A stretch of 64,000 nt of DNA from Sisyra terminalis (taxonomy: Eukaryota; Arthropoda; Insecta; Neuroptera; Sisyridae): positions 41,923,050-41,987,049 of the forward strand of contig OY292277.1 of NCBI GenBank assembly GCA_958496175.1, given 5' to 3'. Numbering within the stretch: the stretch's first letter is position 1; the number at the start of each line of letters is the position of its first letter. The notes under the pieces were generated by a model. It did no database searches and was not told the DNA's origin. It was given only the letters and a program-made list of their open reading frames with translations. Shown here piece after piece: positions 47,592 through 60,462 of the stretch. Both the position numbers and the translations under genes were made by a program.

Positions 47592-47760
47592 TTTTTAATG
47601 TTAATTACCGTCGCTTTATAACAACTAAGGTTTTTAGCAACTCTTGGGTTAATAAAAATTGGTTATCGAGAAATATTGAAAATTTGCTCGAAACAAGGAT
47701 CAAACTCAACACCAACTAGTTTTGGAGCGGTCACCTCGACCACTCCGCCATCAATAGGTC
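47592..47760 (-). mobile_element. tRNA-derived SINE, copy 2
   Basis: Seen on the minus strand: the head has GGCGGAGTGGTCGAGGTGAC (box A-like) and GAGTTTGATCC (box B-like) in the spacing of a Ser/Leu-type tRNA. The same body as copy 1 follows (CTCGATAACCAATTTTTATT, ATTAACCC, CCTTAG), ending in an A-rich tail at 47,592. Possible 10-bp flanking duplication: TTTGGGTTTT at 47,582 and TTTGGATTTT at 47,763. Copy 2 differs from copy 1 at many positions, so the family is old. Confidence 0.8.
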
Positions 47761-50700
47761 TTTTTGGATTTTAAATATGATTGATTTATTTTCTTATAAA
47801 TCAACTCATGGTAGTAAAAAACCTGTTTTGCTTTTGAAAAAGAATATTTAAGGAACTATCTTGCCTACTTTCTTTTGGCATAACTAATAACTAAATAATT
47901 TTCGAAACCAAAAATTCATTTCTTTTTATTTATAGTGTAACATCCTCACAAAATCCATCGAATCAATCTAGATTCACCTTCATAAAAATGACTTTTATCT
48001 ATAAACTAAGAATTTTTGTTAGCCAATAACACTTCTATCAAATTTGTGAGGATTGTTTTATATTATAATTTTACTTTACCTTTTCTTCCGGGTGGAAAAT
48101 TCAGTTTCTTGTCTAGTAGAATTCTTCCCTCCAAACTTCGGTTATTCCTAGCTGGGTTCTTTAAATAAAGATTGTCTAATTTAAATAAAGACTGAAATAC
48201 AAGAATTGCTTAAGACTTTGGTAGTTGTAAAGTGACGGTAAATAATAATAAAAAAAACTAAGATCTTAATTCAGCTTCTACCTTTTTTCTTGGGATCATC
48301 TTCATTCCTTCAACATCGAACATAAATCCTTTATTTCAAATTGCCTTTTAAAATACTTCAGAACAAAAACTATCCCATCTTTTAATTTTTCTTGAAAATT
48401 TTTCTTTTCAAATAACAAAATTGGACATTCTTTAAAATACTGCACATTTATTTCTGGAGAATTACCTATTCTCCATAGCTTAAAGTCGTATGATTTTTAA
48501 GATCAGAATTGGAAAGGTCTTTGTGTATAAATTCAGTACTCTGGAAACATTTAGAAAAAAAAAATGATCTAATCTTTAGTAAGAACTAAGATTTGAAAAT
48601 TTCGATAATGAACAACTAAAATCTTCATAAAAGTATCCAATGTTGGTAAATTTAGTCTGAATATATCAAAGTATGATTAAGTAGCTTATAGAAAATTGAA
48701 AGAATCTAGAAATTATATACAAACCCAAAGGTCTAAAATTATCAAAGATTTTTAAAATAATTGAAAAAAATCGTCAATGAGATTTAGTTAATAAAATATA
48801 GTACTCTTCTGCAAAATTTAAGAATACTTGAAGATGATGAAATTGCAGTTAAAGCAGATGAACTATTTAAGTACCCCAATTCTTAAGATACTATACATAA
48901 AAATAAATTAAAATTATCCTATTGAGAAGTTTCTATACCTTTTGCGACCTAACATGATGCAAATTAACTACTCACATTGCATATTTTTTTTTAATTTTAT
49001 TCAATATTTTTTTAGTATATTGTAATGCATAATAACATGCATTAAATAAATTCAAATTTCAAGTATTGAATGATGCATTATAACACTTCACTTTTGCATA
49101 GAATCCGAGAGCCTCATTCATCAAAACTTTCAAGTCTGAAGTTCACATTCATTAAAAAGATTTAACGAGATGTAACATCGAAAGAAGCCCTGATAGACAT
49201 AGATACTATCATTGTATGATAACAAAGGATCTGTAGGTTTATGGTAGTTATTATAATAAGAAGAAATACCATTGAAAAATTTAGATAATTTCAAGCAAAA
49301 GAAAGTAAGCCGATTTCTTGGGCACCAATAAATTTTTCCAGATTACAATTTTTGATAAGAGGACTTAATAAACGGATACAGATTATTTTATGTTTAAATC
49401 AACTTGATGATTAAATAGTTTAAGCAAATGCGATGATTTTATTAAAAAAATATGTATTAAATTTTTCTTCTTTGAGATTTTAACTTTATAAACAGAAGTA
49501 GTAGGTATATAATTTGAAGATAAAGAAAATTAGTCCTTCTACGCTTAGATACCATGTAGACAGTTGAAAAGTGTAACGACAAGGAGTAACGAAACGTAAA
49601 ATTTTCTGCTGTGATATCTGTACAGTGCTTTGATAAAATAAAAAAGCTTTTCCTGTTTTAGTTTCCTTTGAACGTTTCTAGTGAAATATGTTACTTAATT
49701 TAAGTGGCCAAAGATTTAATAAAGACGAGGTTTGCATTTATAAACTTAGAATAACAAATTGTAGAATGAAGCCCTTAAAAAGATAGTGAAGCATTTTGTT
49801 TTCATTTTATTTTATTATCCTGTACGTAAGACTGAAGCCACTAGGTACAAAATGTGTCACGCAAAAATGGTGAAAAATGATATTGTAGAAAAAAACGATG
49901 ATAAAACTGTGAATAAAGAGGAAATGTCGACAATTTAAAATGAATTGTGTGAACGTTATGAAACATTAATGGGTCGCGTTTTCTAATATCAAACTATGAG
50001 TGTTCTTCCACTTCTATTCTTTTTTTATTTAAAAAATGTAAATTATATTTTGATTTTTTTCCACAGTAATTTCTTTAGTCGTATTAATGTCAGATGAAAT
50101 TAGTTTTACTGGTGGAAAAAAGCGGCACGGAGTCTCGTATATTTTTATTTATTCATCTATCATTTAAGTTGAATTTATCTATTTTCAACCCTCCATTACG
50201 ACCACCCTGCACCGATAACGAGCATTATGTATGAAATAGTAAAATAGTGTGACCGCATTTATGAAGTTAGCAGGAAGTTATGAGGGACCAAAGTTGGTTG
50301 ATGCCTCTAGGCTTGCAATGTCATTCGAGCTCTGCCGGGAATTCCCCTTGACGGATGGACTCCTCTGGTACCTACGTTGTGTGATATCTTTAGGGAATTT
50401 TCGTCATACCGTAACGGGTCCGTTGACGTTAAAGAATTTATCTCTAACCTACTTGTAGAAAAGATAAACTTATTCCCCGAACAAATATTTAAAGTCAACT
50501 CCAATCTCTTATGAAATAATTTTCTTTGCACAATAATGAAATGAGAAAAAATGAAGCAAAAAAGAATAACTGTGGCTGCAATGAATAAAAAAAGTCTTAT
50601 TTCCGCTTGTCATGGAAAAACATGCAAATATTTCATGTCTAAGGAAAATTCAAAAATTAATTACAAACATTATTCTTTTCTGATTCTAATTATCCGGTGT

Positions 50701-51973
50701 GCTTTACAAAAACTCATTATCTTTTCTTTCCAATGTTTGAGATTAAATTGTAATTAACTTGTAAAAATGCGGTACAAATCATAAAAATTAAAAAAAAAGC
50801 TCTTTTCAGGTAATAATGAATACATTTGATTAAAAAACAATTTCAATTTGACAACTTTATTGTCAATAAAACTTCCTATTAGCTTCGTTCAACCCATTTA
50901 AATAGGAGTTTGATTAGAATCATGTAATAAAAATTGCTTTGTTTTTTTATAAAATAAATATTCCAAAATTAATTTCAGGATAAGTATTTTAATTTGCAAC
51001 CCTTTTTTCTTTAACGGTCATCATTACCGGTGAAGTTTCTCCGCTGTTAAAGGTAATTTTCTCCTGTTATCTTTTTTGAAAAATCTTTAATTACAATAAG
51101 GATCAGTGGGGTAAATCCATACACGGGACAAATCTACCCTGGACCCTTATTTATTCGAATATACGTTGCATTGTAGCAACTGTACGGAAGAATATCAAAG
51201 AAAAAGCTTCAAATTCGTCTTCTAAAGTAGATGATAATTTATAAAGTATTAGAAAATGCAATTTTCGCTACTACATTAATAACAAAAAAGCGTTGATCCA
51301 GTGTATTAATTGGATGAAATGGGTTTGTGGAAACTGCAACAAAGGTATGAAAGAAAAACAATATGAACGTCAAATATTTTTATTTATTTTTTTTTTAATG
51401 CTATTTTGTAACTTATAATAGTACCGCTTTTACGCAATAATATAAGGAAATAAGATTTAATAATTTTTATAAAAGGAAGGTACAGTTTTACCCAAGTTCT
51501 GGGGCAATTCCATCCTATCAGCATTGTTTGAAATCTATTAAGAAATTCAGTAGTTTCAAAAGATATTTTTAATCCAAATTAATGCAACTTTAAGAATAAA
51601 TCATACGCTAAATAAAAACACTTAGATTATTAGGTTTTAGTACAAACGATAGAAAATATATCAGTTTAAAATAAACTTTACAATTTCTGGGTCAGTTTTA
51701 TCCAACTCTTGTAATTTTTCCTTTTTCCTAGGTATTTCCATAACTTCGAACATGTATCCGTTTCTTCATGAAATAATAATAATGTCAGCCATAGCAATTC
51801 GCTATCTTTTCTGTAATCCTCTTTCTTTACATACCTACTCTTCTTATATAGTTTTTCGTTATTAAAATCAACAATTAATTTCATTTTCTTGAGCATCAAA
51901 TTGGTTTATATAATATAATAAATGGATAATAATATAAGTCTTACGAGACTCAATTTCTTCTTTCTTACGATAT
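47761..51973. other. long non-coding stretch with two coding-like patches
   Basis: At 49,831-49,938 (+) an open frame reads TEATRYKMCHAKMVKNDIVE, then ends VNKEEMSTI. It is unusually charged but has no recognised family. At 50,230-50,540 a less AT-rich block is open on both strands (69 and 74 codons) with no family match. A 20-bp tandem duplication (TTTAAATAAAGA) lies at 48,160-48,195. Otherwise nothing. Confidence 0.3.
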
Positions 51974-52003
51974 GTTTCAACAGTTTTTGACGGCCATCAT
52001 CAG
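51974..52003 (-). other. hammerhead-like motif
   Basis: Seen on the minus strand: CTGATGA at 52,003-51,997, then TGGCCGTCAAAAACTGTT, then GAAAC at 51,978-51,974. Core bases fit, but no convincing stem II is visible between them. The flanks on the minus strand (AAGAAATTGAGTCTCGTAAG) do not clearly fold as at 9.6 kb. Confidence 0.2.
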
Positions 52004-52214
52004 ATAATAATATAATACTTATAAATAAATAAAATACTTATCAATGGTTTATATAAACTATCGGATTTTCAAACGTCTTTATAAAACTAAATTTGCTTCA
52101 ATATGCTTTTCCTCGTAAGATTTTGATTTATTAATGCCTGTTTTAAAAATTGTTCATTGTTTGAATCAATCTTTGCTTTTGCATTGAATAAAATATCTTC
52201 GTTTTCGTACTGTT

Positions 52215-52400
52215 TAGCTTACAAATACGAGGGATGTTTCCCAAGTTCTGAGAATACAGCTTTATTTTTTTTTAATTTTGGTTATTTTATTCACAATTAC
52301 AATGAAGTATTTCAATGTAATTTTCATTAAACTGAATACATTTATTCCAACGAAAAACTATTTTCTGAAGCCATTCTGAAAGAATTAATTAGAACATAAG
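52215..52400 (-). pseudogene. mariner-family transposase C-terminus and 3' tip
   Basis: Seen on the minus strand: LSEWLQKIVFRWNKCIQFNE followed by NYIE, ending at a stop at 52,287. About 50 bp further is the tip CTTGGGAAACATCCCTCGTA (inverted: TACGAGGGATGTTTCCCAAG). Known: FxxWFKRWNKCIxxxGxYIE is the C-terminus of one mariner group, and CGAGGGxTGTTxxxxAAGT is the form of its tips. Only the last 35 or so codons are readable. It belongs to a different mariner lineage from the remnant at 26,820. Confidence 0.7.
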
Positions 52401-54951
52401 AATTTATTAGATATTTAAACTTCCACATAAACGCTGTTAAATTTGGCTTAGTTTTCTTGAAATTTGTACCCACATAGATGGAGCTTTCAGTTACTTTTAG
52501 TGCGACTAGTCATTTACTGATACATTAATACAGATCAATGGTCCAAAAAAGTCTAAGACCGAGAGGAATGGAAGAAAATAGAAGAAACTTTCATCCAGGA
52601 GATGACTTCAGGAGTAGCAATAGTAATTACTAGAAAACATGTAACTGAAATAACTCTTAAAATGAAATTATTTGCAACAAATAATAATTTATAGCATCGT
52701 CAAATAATTCCAATGATCACCAAACGAATGCTTAGTTGTTTATTTAGGGATTAAGAAAATGGAATTACCTTAAAGGAATGTTAATGGTTTAATGAAAACT
52801 GCAACAAAGTGTTAATGCAAAGTCTACAAAATGCAATTAATTACGTACAAGTATTCGAAAATTCAAATAAGAAAAAGTTAAATTTAATTTTATACTTCAG
52901 TAAATATATCAATTTAATTAAAACCACTCAAATATTTTCCTTAAGTTTCCGTGATAAATGTGCAATTCAAATTTCCTTTAGCACCCCTAATCTATTTAGA
53001 TTTAACACGTCTGAATTATAATAATATTAACCCCGTCTCTATTATTAGTGCAAATTTAAACATAACTTCATACGTTCGTGTATGTAGAAGCAATAAATTC
53101 ATCATGATGGCTTAAAATTGTCATAGCTATTGCACCAAGTTCAATTTAATTTATAATGCAAAGATGCACACAGACAAATAAAGCACAATAATATTTTCAT
53201 TTGTCTATTATTAAACTATAGAATGGTATGGTGAATGGTTGGGAATAAGAGATTTTCCCCGCAAAGCTCGACAGTATTGAATGTATGTTTGGACGATCAA
53301 GCGAGCTTAAGCTTCTGTTTACAAAGCAATGAAATTTAAGCTGTGAATGCTACAATAACTATGAAGATTGTGCTGGAAATTTAAAATAAACTTAAATTCA
53401 ATACTACGACAGCAGGGAAATTTCTGCAAATCTAAAATGAGATCGGATGATATTATTCCATCCTATGTAGGTCAATAGAATGATATCTGACTAAATTAAG
53501 AGATAAGAGATAGCGATCTTTTATTTTAGCATACAAATGATAAATTATGTTCGTCATAAAATATGAAAAATTAATTCATTTTTGCTTTGCTTTGAGCCGA
53601 CCGTATTTTCAAAAAACCGACAGTTATACTAAACTAGCAAATTGAATAATTGAATTTTGCTTTTTTCTCTTATTTGGATAAAAAAATTAATCAAAAGGCC
53701 TAGAATTATTAATATGGAGAATCGGCCCCGGAAAAATATTGTAATGGTTAACTGGAAAACAGTATGAAAGCAATATGTGTATTCCTAAAATTATTTTTTT
53801 ATGTTCATAAGTACATTGCTTATATTCAGGGTATGAAAATATTTTTAAAACAGACAAAATATTTTTTATTCATTTTAGAATGGTATATTTTTACTTATGT
53901 TTTAAAAAAAAGTCATTATTAAGTATTTAAATAATATTATATTTTTAGATCAAATATTATAGTAAATTTTAGGATCAAAAGCTTTCTTTTATTTTTCATA
54001 ACCATTTTTTTTCAAAAACTTATTGGAGTTTAGATCTTAAACGTCCAGAATCTAAGTATTTTATTATTACTACCTATACATTTCTTAAGTATCATTAATA
54101 GTATCTTTCCTGAGTCAATTTAGCATGCTTATATTTTTATAGGTTTTTGAATCAAAAAATTTCTAGCTAACAGAACCAAATATTGAACAATGGTAGTAAA
54201 ATTATTTCTAAGTCTATATAAGTTATCAAAATTTCAAAATTATTCCCAAAATAGAATAATCGTAGAACAAACTAAAAATGAAAAAAAATAGCTTAAAATG
54301 TTATGTTATCTGTGTTGTACGATAGAATACTGGTACGGAGTTGCAACATTATCAAAAAAGTATCAAAAAAAGATACTTAATGATCCAATATCCAATATTT
54401 ATCCTGTATTTTATACCTATAGAATCCACTTATAAGGAATTTATAAAAATTAATGTACAATTTTAGTGTAAGACCCTAAAACCAAAGGTGCATAATTAAC
54501 AAATTGCAAATTTTATGTTCTCAGATAATTTTGAATACCATAATTCGAAATTTCGGGTCTTTATTCTAACGCAAAAATTAAATTTTGTCCCGAAACTTTA
54601 AAACTTTCAAAAAAAAAAATAACCGACTATTCATGTGAATATTTTCTTGTAAATAAACTACCTAAAAATTTTAATTGGTTAAATTCGATATCTTTCGAAC
54701 GAATCAACCGATTTTGACGTGCTTGATTGCGATTGACGACATTTTTTAAATTCAATACATTGATTGAAAACACTAAAACAATCAGCTAAAAAGATATCGA
54801 AATTCAGAGGTCAGTAGGGGTGGCAAAACTGAATATATTGTCGGTAAAATTGTGAACTAATCACTGGTTACTTTTTTGTGCAATTAATTTTATCATTTAA
54901 GAGAAAAGTCAGCAACAGTAATCAAAATCTCAGCAACTATAAAGCAACTCA
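52401..54951. other. AT-rich non-coding stretch
   Basis: Nothing firm. At 54,660-54,720 the words ATCTTTCGAACGAATCAACC and GATTTTGACGTGCTTG echo 61,815-61,850 (AACGACTGAACCAATTTTGA), which hints at an old shared repeat. Confidence 0.35.
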
Positions 54952-54995
54952 AAACGTAATAACGTAATAAACGTAACAACGTAATAACGCAATAC
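54952..54995. repeat. AACGTAATA short tandem repeat
   Basis: Seen: four or five imperfect copies of AACGTAATA/AACGTAAC in about 44 bp. Confidence 0.75.
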
Positions 54996-55624
54996 GTTCT
55001 AGGAAATCTTGGTCATCAACTGATTTAATACAACTACATGCAGCTATAATCTATAAATTGTTTCCAGTTATTAATTTAATAAATAAATTTAATTTTTTCC
55101 ATATGCTTCATATTCCAATTAATATTATAAATACCCCAATTTAGGGCTTTTCTTATACTTCTAAAGTAAATTTTTGTTCAATATTCTAAAAACAGCCACA
55201 ACTTTCTCTTCCCTCAATTATGTCTTCTTTTATATTTTAGAAGAATATTTTATGATACTTTTTTTTTTAAAATGAGCTTAGGATTCAGTTGTTTTATTTT
55301 TAACAGCTCTTAAGATATTTATAAGCATTGGAGGACTTTTGCAGTGATATCCTGTTTTTTTAGAAAATTCAAAGTTTTTTCTGTCTACTTGTAACTTCAA
55401 TTTTCTTTTGCTTTAATGAATAAATAGTGTTTAAAGCTCTAACGAGTAAAATGAACTAAGATTTTAAAGTTCTTCAAAATTATTTTATGTAGTTCTATGC
55501 GTATAACTGAATAATTGATATCTTAATTTCATTATTTTGTATTATTTACATTATTTTTTTTTTGTATTATTTATATTTCATTAAAAACACATTTATATGA
55601 AACTTCTGTACTAATATCAAAGAT
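54996..55624. other. AT-rich non-coding stretch
   Basis: Nothing recognisable. Confidence 0.4.
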
Positions 55625-56528
55625 GTTATGGGACCGAATAAAATTATCGTTTTTTATTTTATATACAATTAAAACACAAAATTTTGTTACAAATATTGAT
55701 TTTTTATCAATTATAAAATCTGACTCAAAAGTATCAACGTTTTGACATCTAATGTGCAAATTTTAATGCCAAATTAGTTTAACTTAATTGATGACTAAGA
55801 AAAGTATCCAAAAATTAGATTTCGAACATCACTTAAACTTTCAATTTTTTTACCATCTTGTCAATATTGTAACGATTTAAATAAATAAAAATCCGATGGA
55901 ATAACTAAGAACGATTAAAGTGGGTAAGGCAATATTTCCTCCCCCCTGAATTTATAAGTTTTTCCAGGGCTTTCCTTTTGTAAAGAAGTCTTGCGTTACC
56001 GTATTGTAGCATAGAATTTTCTCTGTTAACAGTGTTTGGGCACTTTTGGGTATTTGGTTGAACATCCAAAATTTATTAGAATTATTTGACATCTCTTCGA
56101 CTGTTTGACATGGATTTGGTATTACTTCTTCTCTTAACTTATTTTTGGTTAAATTTGTTGCCATACTTCGTTGGTACCACTTTGAAAACTGAAAATTATT
56201 GAATTTGAACATAAAAAAGCTCATTTAGCTTTAATAGCTATCTAATATATTAATATATACTTGGAACATATTTTTAGTAGCAACTTTGCGTTGCCATCCT
56301 GTGAAATTAAAGATCAAACATTATCAAATTTGTTTTCTTTCGGGGGTTTGTTCTTTTCATTTCAATATAGATTTCAGAATAAAAAATATTTTGTATTTTT
56401 TCATAAATAAATAAGTCGCTCTTATCTTAAAATATATTTATTACCACTTGGAAATAACTTATAAACAGATAGGTGACAATTGAATGACTAAAGCTTTAAT
56501 TACATAATTACTTTCCGTTCCACCGAAT
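55625..56528 (-). repeat. unclassified 0.9-kb interspersed repeat, copy B
   Basis: Seen: the reverse complement aligns with 27,239-28,110 (copy A) end to end. It retains the longer open frame, 90 codons at 55,952-56,224, containing FSKWYQRSMATNLTKNKLRE, VIPNPCQTVEEMSNNSNKFW and LLTEKILCYNTV. The matching peptide in copy A is broken by stops but recognisable, so the frame was probably coding in the ancestor. Copy B is in the opposite orientation, 28 kb away. Family not recognised. Confidence 0.7.
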
Positions 56529-59255
56529 ATGTAGTGTAGTCTTAGGAAACAAATATTTAAGAAAATTAACTTTAAATAAAATCAACCATTTTTCTTCTAC
56601 TATTGTTTACATCTAACTTATTGTTAACATATTTCCTACTTGTTATAAATAACCTTATTAATGTAGGAGAACAAACTTCACAATCTATCTTTAGCAGCTT
56701 GGATCCCACGTTATCTTTGCTATGGTAACGTTAAACAAAGAAAAACCTTCTTTATAAATACTTCAACTGCATCCTATACTACACAAACATAATGCAGTTT
56801 GTAAACCATTATATATGGGATACTTGTTGAACAATGCTTTTAAGAGACAGCAAATGTCTGTCACATTGCACGTACATAAAACATTATAAAATTTTCTTTG
56901 AATAAAAATACAGAGCAATTTGAAAATTTCAATTCTATTAAAATTGAATTTTCAATTTCATGAACAGTTTCAACGATGTTTTAAACAAAAAAAAACAAAA
57001 AAAATGCATAAGTTTGTGGTACTGAAGTTTCCGAACCACGTTTTCAACTTCTTTGAGTTTTTGAAATTAAGTATGGCTTACATTTAGTTCTTGCGTCTAG
57101 TCAAGTAATGAATCAAAGTTTACCTTTATCTTTCACATTATAAAACTTATACTTCCAACTCAGCACTCGCGATTAAACAAGCCAAATCTTAACGAAAATC
57201 TTTTGATCTCTTACATTAAACTTTTGAGATTTCATAGCCATACTGTGATAAAAGAAATATTTGTTTTTCGAGTTGTAAAATTAAAGTATTTACTTTGAAT
57301 AAATCAAGTTTTCACCCTTGAGAATTTTATTAGAAGAATAATATCTTTTTTTGCTTATGGCATCAGAAAGCCTTAGTAGATTGGTTTATTGGTTTAATTG
57401 AGTTCAAAAACTTGCATTTTGCAATTAAGTTTCTTAATTTAGATGAGGGAGTACTGCATTATGAATCTTCTCATATTCCATAAGTAATTTACGTTAGTGA
57501 AATAGAAACTATTTGTCTCAAATTTGCTTAAGTTTAATACCGAAACCGCCATTAGTGACACACATATACGGCAACTCACTAATCTAATTAAAACATTAAA
57601 CCATCTAATTAAAAGTTAATAACCTTCATTATAATTTGGTAAGTTAATGTATAATGGCATCGTTGAATATGTCTCACATGTTTTTTATGTCTTTCGAATA
57701 AGATGTTTCAAAGCAAAGGCTTCATATTACAATTTCTATTAGCTGATGTTCAATTAAAGATAGAAAAGCAGAAATTTAATCAAATATCAAAGCGATGTGA
57801 AGCTCAGGGATCATCTCAGATCTTATGATCAATGGCCTTTGCGACTTTACCTATAAATGCAAAAGACATGAATTTCTCAGTAATTTCCAGCTAAATATAA
57901 TAACGTTTTAAACAAAAAAATGGAAAAAAAAATAAAAATTAACGAATAACAGTGAGATTTATAATTTAAATAAGAATGAAATTGTTTCCATTTCTGCTTC
58001 ATATTCTTTGTGGAACGCAACGGGAATACTTTGAGTAAATTAGACGAGAAAACATGGAAAGTTAGAATGATGAGATCCATTTGAAATAAGAAATTTACAA
58101 ATTGCCAAGTGCGTTCAAAGATAATTTCCGCTGTGCTTTTATTTCGGTGTACAAGTACGTGAAAAATTATCAACGATTTTCAGTTTAAATTGAAAACTTT
58201 TGTTCGGATTTAATCCAATTAAATATTAATCAAGCCGAAAAAAAACGAGCGACTCTAATTATTTTTATCGACTAGAATTTATTTTCCGCACATACAAAGG
58301 ATATTTAATTTCAAGTATTCAATCGTATCGAAACGATACAGAAACAGACGTGGGGTGGAAAGGTTTGTCAAGGAAAAACCCAATGCTAAAAATGCTGGAA
58401 TTTTTGTTACTTCCCCAAGAAAATTTGTAGAAGAAATTTTAGATAGAAATTGGTTAGTTAATATCAAGTATGATTTTGCTAATAACTATGATTTTCTAAG
58501 TCATTAGGTTACTTCTCGAGTACTAAGAAACTTATTTTCAATTTGGATCAAAATTATTATTAGTTTTAGAAGTGAAATAAACAAGCCACTTTAATTCCTT
58601 TTATTTGATCTTTTTGAGGCGGTTTATGTATCATCAAATACAGTTTTAATAATACCTAGATATTTGTTATTCACGTTCAATTTTATGTAGCTTAGAAGTA
58701 ACTCACCGGGTACCTCCACGGTTTTTAGGCCGAAAAAAATAATAAGAATATTTGGAATTATAAGCTTACAGATAACATTTTCTTTTTAAAAAGTATTGAG
58801 TTAACAAAAACATAGTACCGTTTGTTTATAAATATTTAAAATAAAATCATTACAAAGTAAACAAAATTGCCACACCAATAACAAACTTTATGATAATTTC
58901 TAAAATAGCTATTATTTGTCAGGGTAGATGTTAAAGTTGAAAACAAAAGTATGAAAAATATGTACCCAAGGGAATTACAACTAGTGTTCTTCACGTATTT
59001 ATTATAATAATCTCGGTAGAAAAATTGGTCTTAGACCGCAACCCGAAACATTTTATAAAAGTCATAACCATAATGAAAATATAGTATTGAATAAATTAAA
59101 TTAAAAAAAAAGAAAGTAAAACTATCCATTTAATTCATTTGTTGCTAATTCTTAATACATTAAATACTATGAATAAAACAATAAATTACCACAGAATGCT
59201 CATAGTGCATACCATACCTATGTGATAATTTATATGCTGTATTTATCATAATATA
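56529..59255. other. AT-rich non-coding stretch
   Basis: No gene supported. TTTGCTATGGTAACG at 56,717 resembles an RFX X-box, a single short match that may be chance. The 98-codon minus frame at 57,877-58,173 is unassigned. Confidence 0.3.
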
Positions 59256-60462
59256 TAGATATTAATGTGTACCGGGATACCAAATAACCGTATTTTAAGC
59301 TATTTGTACAATTTTGTAATACCTGTTTTCACAAGTTCCTATACCGTTTTTTCGGGTTTTTTTTAGAATGTTTTTATATTATTTCCACTTTGTGATCAGG
59401 TACCACCTTCATAGCAAAATACAAAACGTTTTTGCCTTTATATTACACAAACGGGTGAAATTAATTAGGCTGGGAATAAAAATTAGAAATTAAAAAATAT
59501 ATTTGGGTATCTGTAAAAGTATAATGGTTTTAGTAACGAAAAAAGAAAAAAGAGAAAACAAACTAACCAATTTGAAATTGATTAAATTTATAGTAAATTT
59601 TCTATAAACTTTTTACCCTTTAATCTTTCCAGATTCAGAACAATTCAGTTGAGTTATTGAAGATGTATCGTTAAGTATTACATAACTTTAATGATTTAAA
59701 AATAAAAAAAGAAGAAAAGATATTAATTAATTTAAATTTGATCCAGTTTAAGGTAAACTTTTTCTAAATTTTTCACCCACAAACTTATTTACATTCACAT
59801 CAAAAGAATTCGGTAGAGTTATTGAACACATTGTTGACATTTGTGCTGATACTGAAAAGGAATTGTCTCTTGAAAAAGAATTAAGTAATCGATAACTAAA
59901 AACTTTTAACAAATCAAAATAAAATAGAGAAATTAGTTTTATCCAAAGCCATCAGAAAAGTATTCGATTTATTTGAAGATAAAGGTTTGAGAAGTAAATA
60001 CTTGGAAAAAAATATCACATCTTTCTAACAATACTACCAACTAGCGTAGATACTGAAAGAGCGTTTTCGATAGCTTGTAATGTTTGCAAAAATTTATATT
60101 CTATCCCTAAGGATAGTACAATTGATGCATTATATTTATTATAAATACGTTTCAAAAGTTTATTATATAACCATAGACTAAAAAGCGATATTCACACTAT
60201 TTTGAGACTTAAATACATACGATGTTCGTCGTTCCTTTACCTATTTGTAATTTTTTATATACCGTTATTATTATTATAAGTTACAAAATATGATTTTTTG
60301 TGATATTCATTCTCTTTCAAATTAAACTGGCATGTAAATTAAAGAAACAGTTGTTTTTTTCTTTTCCTAAATTTTTTTCTTATCAATGTTCTTAATACCG
60401 AAATACCGGGTATTAAGACCAAAAAAATACCAATAGCTTTTGGTTCGGTATTGCAATCCCTA
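59256..60462 (+). mobile_element. hAT transposon remnant
   Basis: Seen: the right end, inverted, begins TAGGGATTGCAATACCGAAC and is followed by repeated ACCGGTATT- and CGGTATTAA-like words, the form of one hAT group. The left end near 59,256 (TAGATATTAATG, then ACCGGGATACCAAATAACCG) is a weaker match. Between the ends lies the C-terminal part of a hAT transposase. The middle (59,560-59,830) contains a partial duplication of about 190 bp: AATTTGAAATTGATTAAATT echoes AATTTAAATTTGATCCAGTT. No 8-bp target duplication is visible. Confidence 0.6.
59780..60144 (+). pseudogene. hAT transposase C-terminal (dimerisation) region, decayed
   Basis: Seen: IRKVFDLFEDKGLRSKYLEK near 59,955-60,010, a frameshift, then LTILPTSVDTERAFSIACNV at 60,025-60,084 and STIDALYLL before the stop at 60,142. 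Known: PxTSVxxERAFSxAGxxxTKxRxRLxxxxIDxLxxL is the signature of the hAT C-terminal dimerisation domain. AG is changed to AC and the CTKxRNRL block to CKNLYSI. The rest of the transposase is lost. Confidence 0.8.

Noticed and set aside
56716..56732. TTTGCTATGGTAACG, an RFX X-box-like site.
   Set aside because: A single short match in 64 kb has no statistical weight, and there is no promoter nearby.
58700..58715. CCG-GTGAGTTAC donor-like site on the minus strand.
   Set aside because: No acceptor-bounded open segment lies upstream of it.
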